Shown here piece by piece: positions 16,324 to 25,366 of a stretch of 64,000 bases of DNA. Position 1 is the stretch's first letter, and each line of letters starts with the position of its first letter. The notes under the pieces are model-generated. The model had not been told where the DNA came from. It saw only the letters and a program-made list of their open reading frames with translations, and did no database searches. This DNA is from Pacificoceanicola onchidii (GTDB taxonomy: Bacteria; Pseudomonadota; Alphaproteobacteria; Rhodobacterales; Rhodobacteraceae). The stretch spans positions 124,001 through 188,000 of the forward strand of contig NZ_SRXY01000008.1 in assembly GCF_004804335.1 (NCBI RefSeq), given 5' to 3'. The translations under genes were made by a program, and so were the position numbers.

Positions 16324-17612
16324 CAGTCATCACTCCAATCGCTGTGGCTCCACCGGCGCGCGCGGTGCATGAATTTCTTGCCATAGGTCACGGCGGACAG
16401 AATGCCGAACCCGAACGCCAATAGCAGCAGCCACATACCGGAGGATTGCCCCTCGCGGGCGGACACCGTGACGGCGGTTGCGTTTCTGCCATTGCCCCAG
16501 ATCCCGGCTTCGGGCTGGTCTATGGTCAGCGTGTAAGTCCCCGGCGCAGGCGGGCGGAACGTCAGGCTGGACGAGCGATTGCCCTCACTCCAGGACTCAC
16601 CATCCTGCCGGCCATAGTAATACTCGACGGTACGGCCCGCTTCGAACACCGGCACATCTTCGGGATCGGTCAACTCCATTTCGAAGTAGGACCAGGCGTT
16701 GGAGACGTTGGCGCTGATCTTGATCGTAGCGAGCTTGTCCGTATCCCGCAGATCAAAGGTCACATCGCGCGGCAACGCCCGCAACCCTATTTCAGTCGGG
16801 GCAAGCACCTGGTATCCGGGCAGAGAGATGAAGGTGATCGCAATAATGAGGCAGCAGGCCGCCGCAACACCGGAGACAAAGGCAACGAACCCCGTGTTTT
16901 CCCCCGCCTTGTAGGGCTGCAGCGCGTGTACCCCATGCGCCTTGAGATCACCGGATTTGAGGCCAAAACTCTTTTTGACCTCCGCCTGTGGCAGATACTC
17001 GGACTTGTAGATCTCCCGCTCCGTCCCGGTCTCGGAGAAATCCAGCATCCCCGAAAGGCACATCGCAGAAATGGTGGTTGTCACGTCGCCCACGGTCGGA
17101 GACCAGGTGAACTCGCCTTCCACAAAGGTCAGGCGGCTCTTCGTGGTTTGCAGGTATTTGTAGCTTTCACCGTTGTAACTGGCCGTCGGCGCACTTTCAG
17201 CGTTTTCGACCCAGTATTCGCTCATCCAGAGCCCCTGCGGCGTGCCGCGCAGACGCCGCGAATAGACCAGATGACCATCCTCGACGGTCAGCCAGGCATA
17301 GCCATGGGTTTCGGAGAAAAGCTGATGTTCGACCCATTCCCAGGTCTTGCCGCCGTAATCCTCGCGGTGGCCAAGCGTGCCGATGATCGTCCACTCGATC
17401 CCCTTGATCACGCCTTTCATGCCAAGCGTGAACGGGGTGTTTGGGCGCGGCATGTCAGAGAATTGCCGCAGCGCGCGATAGCCGTGCAGCGCGTCAAGCT
17501 CCGTCCCGCAATAGCCGCAGACATGCGTTGTCACCCGCCCGCCGCCGAGAATGTCGAGCCCCGCGCCACAGGCTGTGCAGTTGATCGCCTCAAGCGTCGC
17601 CGCGCGGGTCAT
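16323..17612 (-). CDS. DUF4178 protein with zinc ribbon and membrane segments
   Basis: A 429-aa multidomain protein. The N-terminal zinc ribbon has C12-x2-C15 and C32-x2-C35. The DUF4178 beta-rich domain follows (about residues 58-235, starting FTLGMKGVIKGIEWTIIG). A hydrophobic helix spans about 250-272. A beta-sandwich-like region (about 290-385) contains FRPPAPGTYTLTIDQPE. A second hydrophobic helix spans about 396-413, with a short basic tail after it. The layout suggests a cytoplasmic sensor or scaffold part and an extracytoplasmic beta domain. It overlaps the upstream DUF4178 gene by 4 bp. Molecular function is unknown. Confidence 0.8.
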   Translation of the reverse strand: MTRAATLEAINCTACGAGLDILGGGRVTTHVCGYCGTELDALHGYRALRQFSDMPRPNTPFTLGMKGVIKGIEWTIIGTLGHREDYGGKTWEWVEHQLFSETHGYAWLTVEDGHLVYSRRLRGTPQGLWMSEYWVENAESAPTASYNGESYKYLQTTKSRLTFVEGEFTWSPTVGDVTTTISAMCLSGMLDFSETGTEREIYKSEYLPQAEVKKSFGLKSGDLKAHGVHALQPYKAGENTGFVAFVSGVAAACCLIIAITFISLPGYQVLAPTEIGLRALPRDVTFDLRDTDKLATIKISANVSNAWSYFEMELTDPEDVPVFEAGRTVEYYYGRQDGESWSEGNRSSSLTFRPPAPGTYTLTIDQPEAGIWGNGRNATAVTVSAREGQSSGMWLLLLAFGFGILSAVTYGKKFMHRARRWSHSDWSDD

Positions 17613-18223
17613 GGCAGCGCCTCCACGCGGATATCAAACGGGTCGTGCCAGAAGCCCAGGTACCAGGATTTTCCGCCCTGCCAGAACTCGCCGGACATCA
17701 GCGCGCCGTTCTCCGATTGCAGGTTCAAAAAGCGATAGGTCTCCCCCACTGTCAACTGCTCGCCGAAAGAGCCGCGCAGGGCGACGCACTCCGCCTTGTC
17801 GGCTTCGGCCACACGCCAGGTCTCGTCGCGATGCTCCCAGGCCATGCCAACACCGGCTCCGGCGGGAATATCCGGCCACATCTCCTGGCGGATCGGGTAC
17901 TGCAGGACAACATCGCCTTCATCGACCGAAACCCAGACGCCGCGCTGGTCTTCGTCGAGGCCCCAGAATTCATCCCACCAGCCGCGCCCATAAGAATAGC
18001 GCGCATGGCCCATGATCTGCACGGAGTTGCCACCGAAATGCACGGTGTCGCCGATACCGAAAAGCGAAGGCCCGTCATGCATCTCTCCGGACTGACCGGC
18101 GTTACGCAGTTGCGCGCCATCAAGGTAAAGCGTGGTGCTGCAGGACGGGCAGGTGACCATGGTCACATAAGAAATCTGCTCCGGAACCGCATCGCCGCAA
18201 TTGGGACAAGTCAAATCGGACAT
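17609..18223 (-). CDS. DUF4178 protein with N-terminal zinc ribbon, soluble
   Basis: A 204-aa protein, first gene of the five-gene operon. Its zinc ribbon has C6-x2-C9 and C25-x2-C28. The DUF4178 domain follows, containing FGIGDTVHFGGNSVQIMG (about residues 55-72), the aromatic-rich YGRGWWDEFWGL and FWQGGKSWYLGF near the end. No membrane segment is seen, unlike the second DUF4178 protein, so the pair may form a soluble/membrane partnership. The 56-bp gap upstream, before paaX, must hold the operon promoter. Confidence 0.8.
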   Translation of the reverse strand: MSDLTCPNCGDAVPEQISYVTMVTCPSCSTTLYLDGAQLRNAGQSGEMHDGPSLFGIGDTVHFGGNSVQIMGHARYSYGRGWWDEFWGLDEDQRGVWVSVDEGDVVLQYPIRQEMWPDIPAGAGVGMAWEHRDETWRVAEADKAECVALRGSFGEQLTVGETYRFLNLQSENGALMSGEFWQGGKSWYLGFWHDPFDIRVEALP

Positions 18224-18279
18224 GCCGCGAAAATGCTCTTATACCGGATGCAATTGCAACGGGAAATTGCAGGTAATCT

Positions 18280-19023
18280 TCACAGGGAGTCCAATGCCGC
18301 GTGGACCGTGCGCCGCGTCACCGCCCCCTCCCAGTCTTCGCCAAGCAAGGCGTCCGCGAGCGGCGACTGCCGCAGCACAAGACGCCGCCAGTGATGCAGG
18401 ATCAAAAGCCGCAACGCCGCGCGCTTTTCGGGATCATCCGGGCAGCGCTCCATGCCTTCAAGGGTCGCTTGCGTCAGCGCCTTGCAGGCCGCGCGATGCG
18501 CCGTGGACGCGATGCTTTGGCACACCCAATCGGGCAACGTCCCGGCAAGCGGCGTCGTCAAATACGCCCCCTCTGGCACCGCCCCGGAAATAAGCCCGCT
18601 TCGGCTGGTCAGCTGAACGGACCGGCCCGGCGGCAGGCTTTGCGCCAGCGGTGCTGCCAAATCCGGGGGCGATACAACCAGAGACACAGGGCCGATCTCG
18701 GGCGGTTGCACAGAGTAGATCAGCGGACGCACAGCTTCCGTTTCCCGGCGCGCTGAGGCGGTCAGAAAATGCACGGAACTTCGCCCGTCCCGGCGGCTTT
18801 CGATCCAGCCATCCTTCTTGAGCCGGTGCACCGCAACCCGAAGCGCCTGATCGGTGATGCCAATGGCCCCAACCCGCGCCGCCAGTTCCTTTCCGCCGAT
18901 CCCCTGCCCCGCGCCGCGCAGTGTGTCGCCCATGATCGTCACAATCACAGACCACGTCCGAAGCGGGCCCAGACCTTCAAAAAGGGCAATCTCTTCAGCA
19001 ATCTGCGGCATAGGCTGAGGCAT
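18280..19023 (-). CDS. paaX: PaaX-family repressor of phenylacetate genes
   Basis: PaaX is the phenylacetyl-CoA-responsive GntR-like repressor of paa operons. The 247-aa protein opens with a winged-helix region (about residues 20-90: SVIVTIMGDTLR, ITDQALRVAVHRLKKDGWIESRRDGRSS with the wing). The PaaX central and C-terminal parts follow, ending in the helical region with LLILHHWRRLVLR. It lies 30 bp downstream of paaZ on the same strand and is probably co-transcribed with it. A second, TetR-type regulator is encoded at 23675. Confidence 0.9.
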   Translation of the reverse strand: MPQPMPQIAEEIALFEGLGPLRTWSVIVTIMGDTLRGAGQGIGGKELAARVGAIGITDQALRVAVHRLKKDGWIESRRDGRSSVHFLTASARRETEAVRPLIYSVQPPEIGPVSLVVSPPDLAAPLAQSLPPGRSVQLTSRSGLISGAVPEGAYLTTPLAGTLPDWVCQSIASTAHRAACKALTQATLEGMERCPDDPEKRAALRLLILHHWRRLVLRQSPLADALLGEDWEGAVTRRTVHAALDSL

Positions 19024-19053
19024 ACCGCACCCTATGCCGCCGCTGTCAGAGCC

Positions 19054-21069
19054 TCAAGTGGCGTTCATCGTCAGAAGCTCATACTCGGCAACCATGTCTT
19101 CCGCGCTGTCGAGAATACGCACGTGCCAGCGCACCTCGCCATACTCTTCGTTGCGCGGCGTCTTCGCCTTCACCGTCAAACGCACGTGGATCGATTCCCC
19201 CGCCGCGACCGGCTTCATGAAACGCAGATTGTCGAGGCCGGTGTTGGCCAGAACCGGCCCTTCGTTCGGCTCCACAAACAAACCCGCGGCAAAGCTGAGC
19301 AGCAGATAGCCATGCGCCACACGGCCCGGGAAAAACGGGTTTCGTGTGGCGGCGGCATCGTCCATGTGGGCATAGAACGTATCGCCGGTGAACGCCGCAA
19401 AGTGCTCGATGTCTTCCAGGGTAACGGTGCGCGGCGCGGTTACGATGGTCTCGCCCGGCGTCAGTTCGGTGAACCGGCGGGTAAACGGATGTGCACCGCC
19501 GCTCGTTTCCGGCGCGCCGGGAACCCATCGCCCACCCAATGCGCTCAGCATACGGGGCGAGCCCTGCACCGCGGTGCGTTGCATGTAGTGCTTGACCGCG
19601 CGCACGCCGCCAAGCTCCTCACCACCACCCGCACGGCCCGGCCCGCCATGGATCATATGCGGCATCGGTGCGCCGTGGCCTGTGCTTTCCTTCATGCTGT
19701 CGCGATCGTTCAGGTAAACCCGCCCGTTCCAGGCCGCGACGCCCATCACCGCCCGCTGCGCAACCTCCGCATCATGGGTGATCACCGAGGTTACAAGCGA
19801 GCCGCCGCCACGATTGGCAAGCGCGATGGCGTGATCCAAATCGCGGTACGGCAGGACCGTGCTCACCGGCCCGAAAGCTTCGGTATCATGCACACGCTGC
19901 GCAGCGTCAGGATCGTTGCACCGCAGCAATGTTGGCGTCAGGAAGGCGCCTTTTTCCTCTGCAAAAGCCTCCGGATCGCCGCAAATCAACTCCGCCTCGC
20001 TGCGCAGCATTTCAATCTTTTCAAGCACATCCGCGCGCTGACCCGCGCTGACCAGAGAGCCCATACGCGTGTTTTCTTCGCGCGGGTTACCAATCGTGAT
20101 TTTCGCCAGCTGTGCAGATAGGGCCGCCTCCACCGCGTCCAACTGGGTTTCCGGCACGAGGATGCGGCGGATGGCCGTGCATTTCTGGCCCGCCTTGACG
20201 GTCATTTCGCGGGATACCTCTTTGACAAAGAGATCAAACTCCGGCGTACCCGGCTCCGCATCAGGACCAAGGATAGAGGCGTTCAGGCTGTCCTGCTCCG
20301 CCACGAACCGTACACCCTGACTCAGGATGTTCGGGTTGGACCGCAGGCGTCCGGCTGTGGCCGCGGATCCGGTGAAGCCCACCACATCCTGGCAGGTAAG
20401 ATGATCGAGCATATCCCCGACCCCACCGGCCACGAACTGCAGCGCGCCGTCTGGCAGGATACCGCTTTCCAGCATGATCCTGACGGCCAGTTCGGTCACA
20501 TAACAGGTATCCGTTGCCGGTTTGACGATGGCTGGCACCCCGGCCAGCAGCGTCGGCGCGAGCTTTTCCAACATGCCCCAAAGCGGAAAGTTGAACGCGT
20601 TGATGTGAACCGCGACGCCCAGAAGAGGGGTGCAGATGTGTTGGCCAAGGAAGCTGCCAGTGCGGCCAAGCTGCTCTGTTCCGCCGTCGAGGTATACTTG
20701 GTGGTCCGGCATCTCCCGGCGTCCCTTGGAAGCGAACACGAACATCGTGCCAATGCCGCCGTCGATGTCGAAGGCGTGATCCTTTTTCGTCGCGCCGGTC
20801 AGGTAGCTGATCTCATAGAGCGCGTCTTTGTGCTCCTGCAACGTGAGGGCAAGCGCCTTGAGCATCCGCGCCCGATCGTGGAACGTCAGCGCGCGCAGCG
20901 CGGGCCCGCCGGTGGAGCGTGCGTAGTCCAGCGCTTCCGCCACATCCCAGTCCCCGTCCCCGGCCCGCGCAATCAGCGTCCCGTCATAAGCACACGCAAC
21001 CTCCCGCGCCCGCGCCCCCGGCGAAACCCAACGCCCCGCCACAAAACTCCCAACGTCCCGAATATCCAA
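19054..21069 (-). CDS. paaZ: Bifunctional oxepin-CoA hydrolase / semialdehyde dehydrogenase PaaZ
   Basis: PaaZ opens the oxepin-CoA ring with its C-terminal hydratase domain and oxidises the resulting semialdehyde with its N-terminal aldehyde dehydrogenase domain. The 671-aa protein has both parts. The dehydrogenase shows FTGSAATAG, the catalytic Glu in AEQDSLN and the catalytic Cys in [11 protein letters not shown]. The MaoC-type hydratase (about 530-671) has FYAHMDDAA and [11 protein letters not shown]. The only well-placed start is a TTG at 21069 with GGAGG 8 bases upstream. It is divergent from paaG, with a TetR-like operator between them. Confidence 0.95.
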   Translation of the reverse strand: MDIRDVGSFVAGRWVSPGARAREVACAYDGTLIARAGDGDWDVAEALDYARSTGGPALRALTFHDRARMLKALALTLQEHKDALYEISYLTGATKKDHAFDIDGGIGTMFVFASKGRREMPDHQVYLDGGTEQLGRTGSFLGQHICTPLLGVAVHINAFNFPLWGMLEKLAPTLLAGVPAIVKPATDTCYVTELAVRIMLESGILPDGALQFVAGGVGDMLDHLTCQDVVGFTGSAATAGRLRSNPNILSQGVRFVAEQDSLNASILGPDAEPGTPEFDLFVKEVSREMTVKAGQKCTAIRRILVPETQLDAVEAALSAQLAKITIGNPREENTRMGSLVSAGQRADVLEKIEMLRSEAELICGDPEAFAEEKGAFLTPTLLRCNDPDAAQRVHDTEAFGPVSTVLPYRDLDHAIALANRGGGSLVTSVITHDAEVAQRAVMGVAAWNGRVYLNDRDSMKESTGHGAPMPHMIHGGPGRAGGGEELGGVRAVKHYMQRTAVQGSPRMLSALGGRWVPGAPETSGGAHPFTRRFTELTPGETIVTAPRTVTLEDIEHFAAFTGDTFYAHMDDAAATRNPFFPGRVAHGYLLLSFAAGLFVEPNEGPVLANTGLDNLRFMKPVAAGESIHVRLTVKAKTPRNEEYGEVRWHVRILDSAEDMVAEYELLTMNAT

Positions 21070-21101
21070 AGCCGTTCCTCCAAAACCTTTCTAAATTATT
21101 G

Positions 21102-21115
21102 ACCGAGCGTTCGGT
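21102..21115. promoter_or_regulatory. Candidate PaaR (TetR) operator between paaZ and paaG
   Basis: Inverted repeat ACCGA-N4-TCGGT in the 79-bp gap between divergent paaZ and paaG. ACCGA/TCGGT half-sites are typical of TetR-family operators in catabolic gene clusters. A related repeat (CGACC-N4-GGTCG) lies upstream of the thiolase-paaABCDE operon. Assignment to the TetR protein encoded at 23675 is inference. Confidence 0.45.
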
Positions 21116-21148
21116 TTATGCAAGCTCAAGCAACAGGAGGAGCGTTGG

Positions 21149-21934
21149 ATGAACGGATTTGTTTTGGTGGAGGACCGGGGGGAATGGGTTGAGGTTACGC
21201 TTAACCGCCCGGAACGATTGAATAGTTTCAACGATGTGATGCATCGGGAGTTGCGGGCGGCGCTGGAGGAAGCGCGGGACCGGGGCGCACGATGCATCCT
21301 TTTGACCGGCGCGGGACGGGGATTCTGTGCCGGGCAGGACCTTGGAGACCGGGATCCGTCGAAAATGGACGGCCCACCGGACCTGTCGAAAACCGTGCGG
21401 ACTTTCTATGCGCCGCTCGTGCGTTTGATCCGCTCCATAGAGGCCCCCGTCATCTGCGCCGTAAATGGTGTCGCCGCCGGGGCCGGGGCAAACCTTGCGC
21501 TGGCCTGTGATATTGTCCTTGCCGCACAGAGCGCCAAGTTCATCCAATCCTTCTCCAAAGTCGGACTGATCCCGGATACCGGCGGCTCGTGGCATCTGCC
21601 CAGACTGCTGGGAGAAGCGCGCGCCAAGGGGCTTGCCCTGACAGCCGAGCCACTTCCCGCGCAAAAAGCCGAAGACTGGGGCCTGATCTGGAAAGCCCTG
21701 CCAGACGAAGATCTGATGACGGAAGCCCGCGCCATGGCCGAAAAATTCGCGAACGGGCCAACGCTCGGCTACGCTCTGACAAAACAGGCCATACAGACCG
21801 CCGCGACGGACACGCTGCATGATCACCTCGAACTGGAGGCGGATTTCATGAAGCGGTGCGGCGAGAGCGCCGACTATGCCGAAGGCGTCAGCGCCTTCCT
21901 TGAGAAACGCAGCCCGGAGTTCAAAGGCAAATGA
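21149..21934 (+). CDS. paaG: Ring-1,2-epoxyphenylacetyl-CoA isomerase PaaG
   Basis: PaaG, an enoyl-CoA hydratase/isomerase (crotonase) superfamily enzyme, converts ring-1,2-epoxyphenylacetyl-CoA to oxepin-CoA. At 261 aa it has the usual length. It shows LTGAGRGFCAGQDLGDR (about residues 50-66), the oxyanion-hole loop AVNGVAAGAGANLALACD (about 108-125) and FIQSFSKVGLIPDTGG (about 131-146). AGGAGGA lies 6-7 bases before the ATG. It is the first gene of paaG-paaI-paaK-paaR, with a 4-bp overlap to paaI. Context makes PaaG more likely than other crotonases. Confidence 0.92.
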   Translation: MNGFVLVEDRGEWVEVTLNRPERLNSFNDVMHRELRAALEEARDRGARCILLTGAGRGFCAGQDLGDRDPSKMDGPPDLSKTVRTFYAPLVRLIRSIEAPVICAVNGVAAGAGANLALACDIVLAAQSAKFIQSFSKVGLIPDTGGSWHLPRLLGEARAKGLALTAEPLPAQKAEDWGLIWKALPDEDLMTEARAMAEKFANGPTLGYALTKQAIQTAATDTLHDHLELEADFMKRCGESADYAEGVSAFLEKRSPEFKGK

Positions 21935-22362
21935 CCCCGCACATCCGCGCCAAACGCTCCGCCGAGGCCATGTGGGCCAATGACAAGGCCAGCCAGTGGC
22001 TGGGCATGGAAATCGCTGACGTAAATGAGGGCACCGCCACGCTGACGCTGGTTGTGCAGGCGCATCATTGCAATGGTCACGCCATTTGTCACGGCGGCTT
22101 TATCTTTACGCTGGCCGACAGCGCCTTTGCCTTTGCCTGCAACAGCCGCAACGCCGTAACCGTCGCTCAGCACAACACCATCAGCTTCATCGCTCCGGGC
22201 AAGCTGGGAGACACGCTCACGGCCACCGCGCGCGAGGTGTCCCTGCGCGGACGCAGCGGGCTTTATGATGTGACCGTCACCAATCAAAATGGCGAGACAA
22301 TCGCCGAGTTCCGGGGTGCCTCGCGCACCATTCAGGGCCAGCTATTCTCGGAGGAGGAATAA
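21931..22362 (+). CDS. paaI: Hydroxyphenylacetyl-CoA thioesterase PaaI
   Basis: PaaI is a hot-dog-fold thioesterase thought to rescue CoA from dead-end phenylacetyl-CoA derivatives. The 143-aa protein shows the PaaI pattern HHCNGHAICHGGFIFTLADS (about residues 47-66) with the HGG motif, then an LTATAREVSLRGRSGLYDV strand region. It overlaps paaG by 4 bp and lies 2 bp before paaK. Confidence 0.93.
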   Translation: MTPHIRAKRSAEAMWANDKASQWLGMEIADVNEGTATLTLVVQAHHCNGHAICHGGFIFTLADSAFAFACNSRNAVTVAQHNTISFIAPGKLGDTLTATAREVSLRGRSGLYDVTVTNQNGETIAEFRGASRTIQGQLFSEEE

Positions 22363-22364
22363 CC

Positions 22365-23675
22365 ATGATCGACCTGACCCCAGATCGCAAAACGCTCGAC
22401 CCGATTGAAATCGCCTCGCGCGATGAGATCGGTGCCCTGCAACTCGACCGCCTGAAATGGTCGCTCAAACACGCCTATGACAACGTGCCGATGTACCGTC
22501 AGCGGTTTGACGAAGCAGGCGTGCACCCGGACGATCTTCAAAGCTTATCTGATCTGTCGAAGTTCCCCTTCACCTACAAATCGGACCTGCGGGACAACTA
22601 TCCTTTTGGTCTGTTTGCCGTCCCGCGCGAACAGATCGCCCGCGTGCATGCCTCCTCCGGCACCACCGGCAAGCCCACAGTGGTTGGCTATACGGCCAAT
22701 GATCTGAGCAACTGGGCCGATCTGGTCGCTCGCTCCATGCGCGCCAGCGGCACGCGCCCCGGCGACGTTGTCCATATTGCCTATGGCTATGGTCTGTTCA
22801 CCGGCGGTTTGGGCGCGCATTACGGCGCGGAGCGGCTTGGCTGTACGGTTGTGCCCATTTCCGGCGGGATGACGGAGCGGCAGGTCACGCTCATTCAGGA
22901 CTTCCAGCCGACCACCATCATGGTCACGCCATCCTATATGCTCAACATCCTTGAAGCCTGCCACAAGGCGGGGATTGATCCACGCGAGACCTCGCTTCAG
23001 GTGGGGATTTTCGGGGCCGAACCCTGGACCGATTCCATGCGCTCGGAGGTCGAAGCGGCATTTGATATGCACGCGGTCGACATCTACGGTCTGTCCGAAA
23101 TCATGGGGCCGGGTGTGGCAAATGAATGCGTTGAGACCAAGGACGGGCCGGTTATCTGGGAGGACCATTTCTATCCGGAAATCATTGATCCCGTGACCGG
23201 CGAGGTGTTGCCCGATGGCGAAATGGGCGAGTTGGTGTTCACCACGCTGACCAAGGAAGGCCTGCCCATGGTGCGTTATCGCACCCGCGATCTGACGCAG
23301 CTTCTGCCCGGCACGGCGCGGAGCATGCGGCGCATGGCCAAGATCACAGGGCGTAGCGATGACATGATGATCCTGCGCGGCGTGAATGTCTTCCCGTCCC
23401 AGATCGAAGAGCAGGTCATGGCAACGGGCGGCCTTGCGGCGCACTACCAGATCGAACTGTTCAAGTCGGGCCGCATGGACGCGATGCGGGTCATGGTGGA
23501 GGCGGAGGCTTCGGCCGCGGATGAGGCCTCGCGCAATGCCGCGGCGCGAATGCTGGCCAAGCGGATCAAGGATATCGTTGGTGTCTCGACCGAGATCGTT
23601 GTAGGGGACCCGGGCAGCGTCGAACGCTCTCAGGGCAAGGCGCGGCGTGTCGTCGACAATCGCGGGGAGGGCTGA
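22365..23675 (+). CDS. paaK: Phenylacetate-CoA ligase PaaK
   Basis: PaaK activates phenylacetate with ATP and CoA, the entry step of the pathway. The 436-aa protein has the ANL-family loop VHASSGTTGKPTVVGY (about residues 91-106), the YGLSEIMGPGVANEC motif (about 242-256), the RTRDLTQLLPG region and the C-terminal GRSDDMMILRGVNVFPSQIE block (about 329-348). The stop shares one base with the paaR start. Confidence 0.96.
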   Translation: MIDLTPDRKTLDPIEIASRDEIGALQLDRLKWSLKHAYDNVPMYRQRFDEAGVHPDDLQSLSDLSKFPFTYKSDLRDNYPFGLFAVPREQIARVHASSGTTGKPTVVGYTANDLSNWADLVARSMRASGTRPGDVVHIAYGYGLFTGGLGAHYGAERLGCTVVPISGGMTERQVTLIQDFQPTTIMVTPSYMLNILEACHKAGIDPRETSLQVGIFGAEPWTDSMRSEVEAAFDMHAVDIYGLSEIMGPGVANECVETKDGPVIWEDHFYPEIIDPVTGEVLPDGEMGELVFTTLTKEGLPMVRYRTRDLTQLLPGTARSMRRMAKITGRSDDMMILRGVNVFPSQIEEQVMATGGLAAHYQIELFKSGRMDAMRVMVEAEASAADEASRNAAARMLAKRIKDIVGVSTEIVVGDPGSVERSQGKARRVVDNRGEG

Positions 23676-24271
23676 TGGCCCGGACCATCGCCAAGGATCA
23701 CGAAGAGAAACGCGGACACATCATGACGTGCGCCGCCAAGATCTTTGCGACCCTTGGCTATCACAAGGCGTCGATGACCCTGCTCGCGCAGGAGTGCGGC
23801 ATGTCAAAGGCCAACCTCTACCACTACTACGACAGCAAGGACGCGATCCTGTTTGATCTGCTGGATCTCTATTTGTTTAACCTGCGCAATCGGATCCTGA
23901 TCCTCGATTTGCGCGGGATGAGCTCAGAGGCGCAGTTTCGTCATGTGGTGCGTGAGATTCTGCTCGCCTACGAAGGTCAGGACGACCAGCACAAGGTGCA
24001 GATGAACGCGCTGGAGTCCCTGCCGAAGGACCAGCAGGAACATCTGCGCAATTACCAGCGCTCGCTGGTTGGGTTCATGTCCCAGATCATCGCCTATGCC
24101 GGGCCGGAAAGCCTGTCGGACGATCTGAACCGCCTGCGCGGCGTGACCATGTCGGTCTTTGGCATGCTGAACTGGTTCCACATGTGGAACGCAAAGGCGA
24201 ACCAGCAGGAGCGGGAAGAGTACGCCACGCTTGTCTGTGATCTGACCCTGAAAGGGCTGAACGAGATGTAA
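23675..24271 (+). CDS. paaR: TetR-family regulator, PaaR-like
   Basis: A 198-aa TetR-family repressor. The N-terminal helix-turn-helix is visible in IFATLGYHKASMTLLAQECG followed by MSKANLYHYYDSKDAIL (about residues 25-65). The C-terminal ligand domain is of the type found with paa or fatty-acid degradation genes. The ATG overlaps the paaK stop by one base, with GGGAGG upstream, so it is made from the paaGIK mRNA and may autoregulate it. The symbol rests on context. Confidence 0.8.
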   Translation: MARTIAKDHEEKRGHIMTCAAKIFATLGYHKASMTLLAQECGMSKANLYHYYDSKDAILFDLLDLYLFNLRNRILILDLRGMSSEAQFRHVVREILLAYEGQDDQHKVQMNALESLPKDQQEHLRNYQRSLVGFMSQIIAYAGPESLSDDLNRLRGVTMSVFGMLNWFHMWNAKANQQEREEYATLVCDLTLKGLNEM

Positions 24272-24285
24272 GGGGCCTGCGCCCC
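24272..24285. terminator. Small GC hairpin between convergent paaR and paaE
   Basis: A GGGGC / GCCCC stem with a CTGC loop fills the 14-bp gap between the two stop codons. There is no T run. It may act as a short bidirectional stop or mRNA end stabiliser. Confidence 0.3.
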
Positions 24286-25353
24286 CTACTGATCGTAATC
24301 GACCACTACGCGGTCCGTGAGCGGGTAGCTCTGGCAGGACAGCACGTAGCCCTTTTCCACCTCGTAGTCTTCGAGCGCGTTGTTCACCAGCATCTCGACC
24401 TCGCCTTCGACCACCCGGCACTTGCAGGTCGAACAGACCCCGGCCTTACAGGCGTAAGGCGCATCGAGGCTGTTTTCGAGCGCCGCTTCGAGGATCGATG
24501 TATCGCGGTCCATCTCAAGGCTCTGCGTGGCGCCATCGAGGGTGACGCGGGCTTTGACCGTGCCTGTCTTGGCGCTGTCCTTGCTTGCCGCTTTGCGCTT
24601 GGCGCGGCCTTGCTGGCCGCTCGCAAACAGCTCGTATTTGATCTGCTTGTCGTCCAGACCATGCGCCTTGAGGGCCGAGACGATCCCCAGCATCATCGGC
24701 TCCGGACCGCAGATGAATGCGAGATCGACCGAGGCAATATCGACCCAGCCGGAACGGAACAGAGCCGCGCATTTTTCTTCCGTCACAAGGCCGGTAAAAA
24801 GGTCGATGTCCTGCGCGTCGGTCTCCAGCACATGGATCACGTTGAAACGGCCCATGTGGCGGTTTTTCAGGTCTTCCAGCTCCTCCCGGAACATGATCGA
24901 ACTGACGGATTTGTTCGCATAGACCAACGTAAAGGCGCTCTGCGGCTCCCGCGCGAGAACCGTGCGGATGATCGACAGAACAGGCGTGATCCCTGACCCG
25001 CCCGCAAACCCGAGATAATGGCGGGCCGTGTCCGGATCCAAAGCTGCGTGGAAGGTGCCCATGGGCGGCATGGCTTCGAGCACGTCACCAACCTTCAGCT
25101 CTTCATTGGCATAGGTCGAAAACGCACCGCCATCGACCCGTTTGATGCCCACCTGCAGCGTCGCATCGTCGAGCCCTGCGCAAATCGAATAGGACCGCCG
25201 CAGCTCTTCGCCGTCGAAGGATTTGCGGAACGTCAAATACTGGCCCTGAACGAATTCGAACGCCTCGGGGTCAGTGGGCCGAAGCGTCACCTCCACCGCG
25301 TCGCGGATCGTTTTGCGCAGGCCTGTCACTTCAAGCTGATGAAATCGCGCCAT
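24286..25353 (-). CDS. paaE: Phenylacetyl-CoA epoxidase reductase subunit PaaE
   Basis: PaaE passes electrons from NADPH through FAD and a 2Fe-2S centre to the di-iron monooxygenase PaaABC(D). The 355-aa protein has a ferredoxin-NADP-reductase-type module (RRSYSICAG FAD motif, FAGGSGITPVLSI NAD(P) motif) and a C-terminal plant-type ferredoxin domain (about 255-355). The ferredoxin cysteines appear in CKAGVCSTCKC and later LSCQSYP. It is the last gene of the minus-strand operon thiolase-paaABCDE, 13 bp after paaD. Confidence 0.96.
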   Translation of the reverse strand: MARFHQLEVTGLRKTIRDAVEVTLRPTDPEAFEFVQGQYLTFRKSFDGEELRRSYSICAGLDDATLQVGIKRVDGGAFSTYANEELKVGDVLEAMPPMGTFHAALDPDTARHYLGFAGGSGITPVLSIIRTVLAREPQSAFTLVYANKSVSSIMFREELEDLKNRHMGRFNVIHVLETDAQDIDLFTGLVTEEKCAALFRSGWVDIASVDLAFICGPEPMMLGIVSALKAHGLDDKQIKYELFASGQQGRAKRKAASKDSAKTGTVKARVTLDGATQSLEMDRDTSILEAALENSLDAPYACKAGVCSTCKCRVVEGEVEMLVNNALEDYEVEKGYVLSCQSYPLTDRVVVDYDQ

Positions 25354-25366
25354 GCCGTGGCTCCCT

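Noticed and set aside
16190-16384. A 64-codon minus-strand frame overlapping the 54-codon gene
   Set aside because: It runs out of frame through the end of the DUF4178 gene, is Arg-rich and has no start coupling. The 16159-16323 frame has a signal-like N-terminus and exact coupling.
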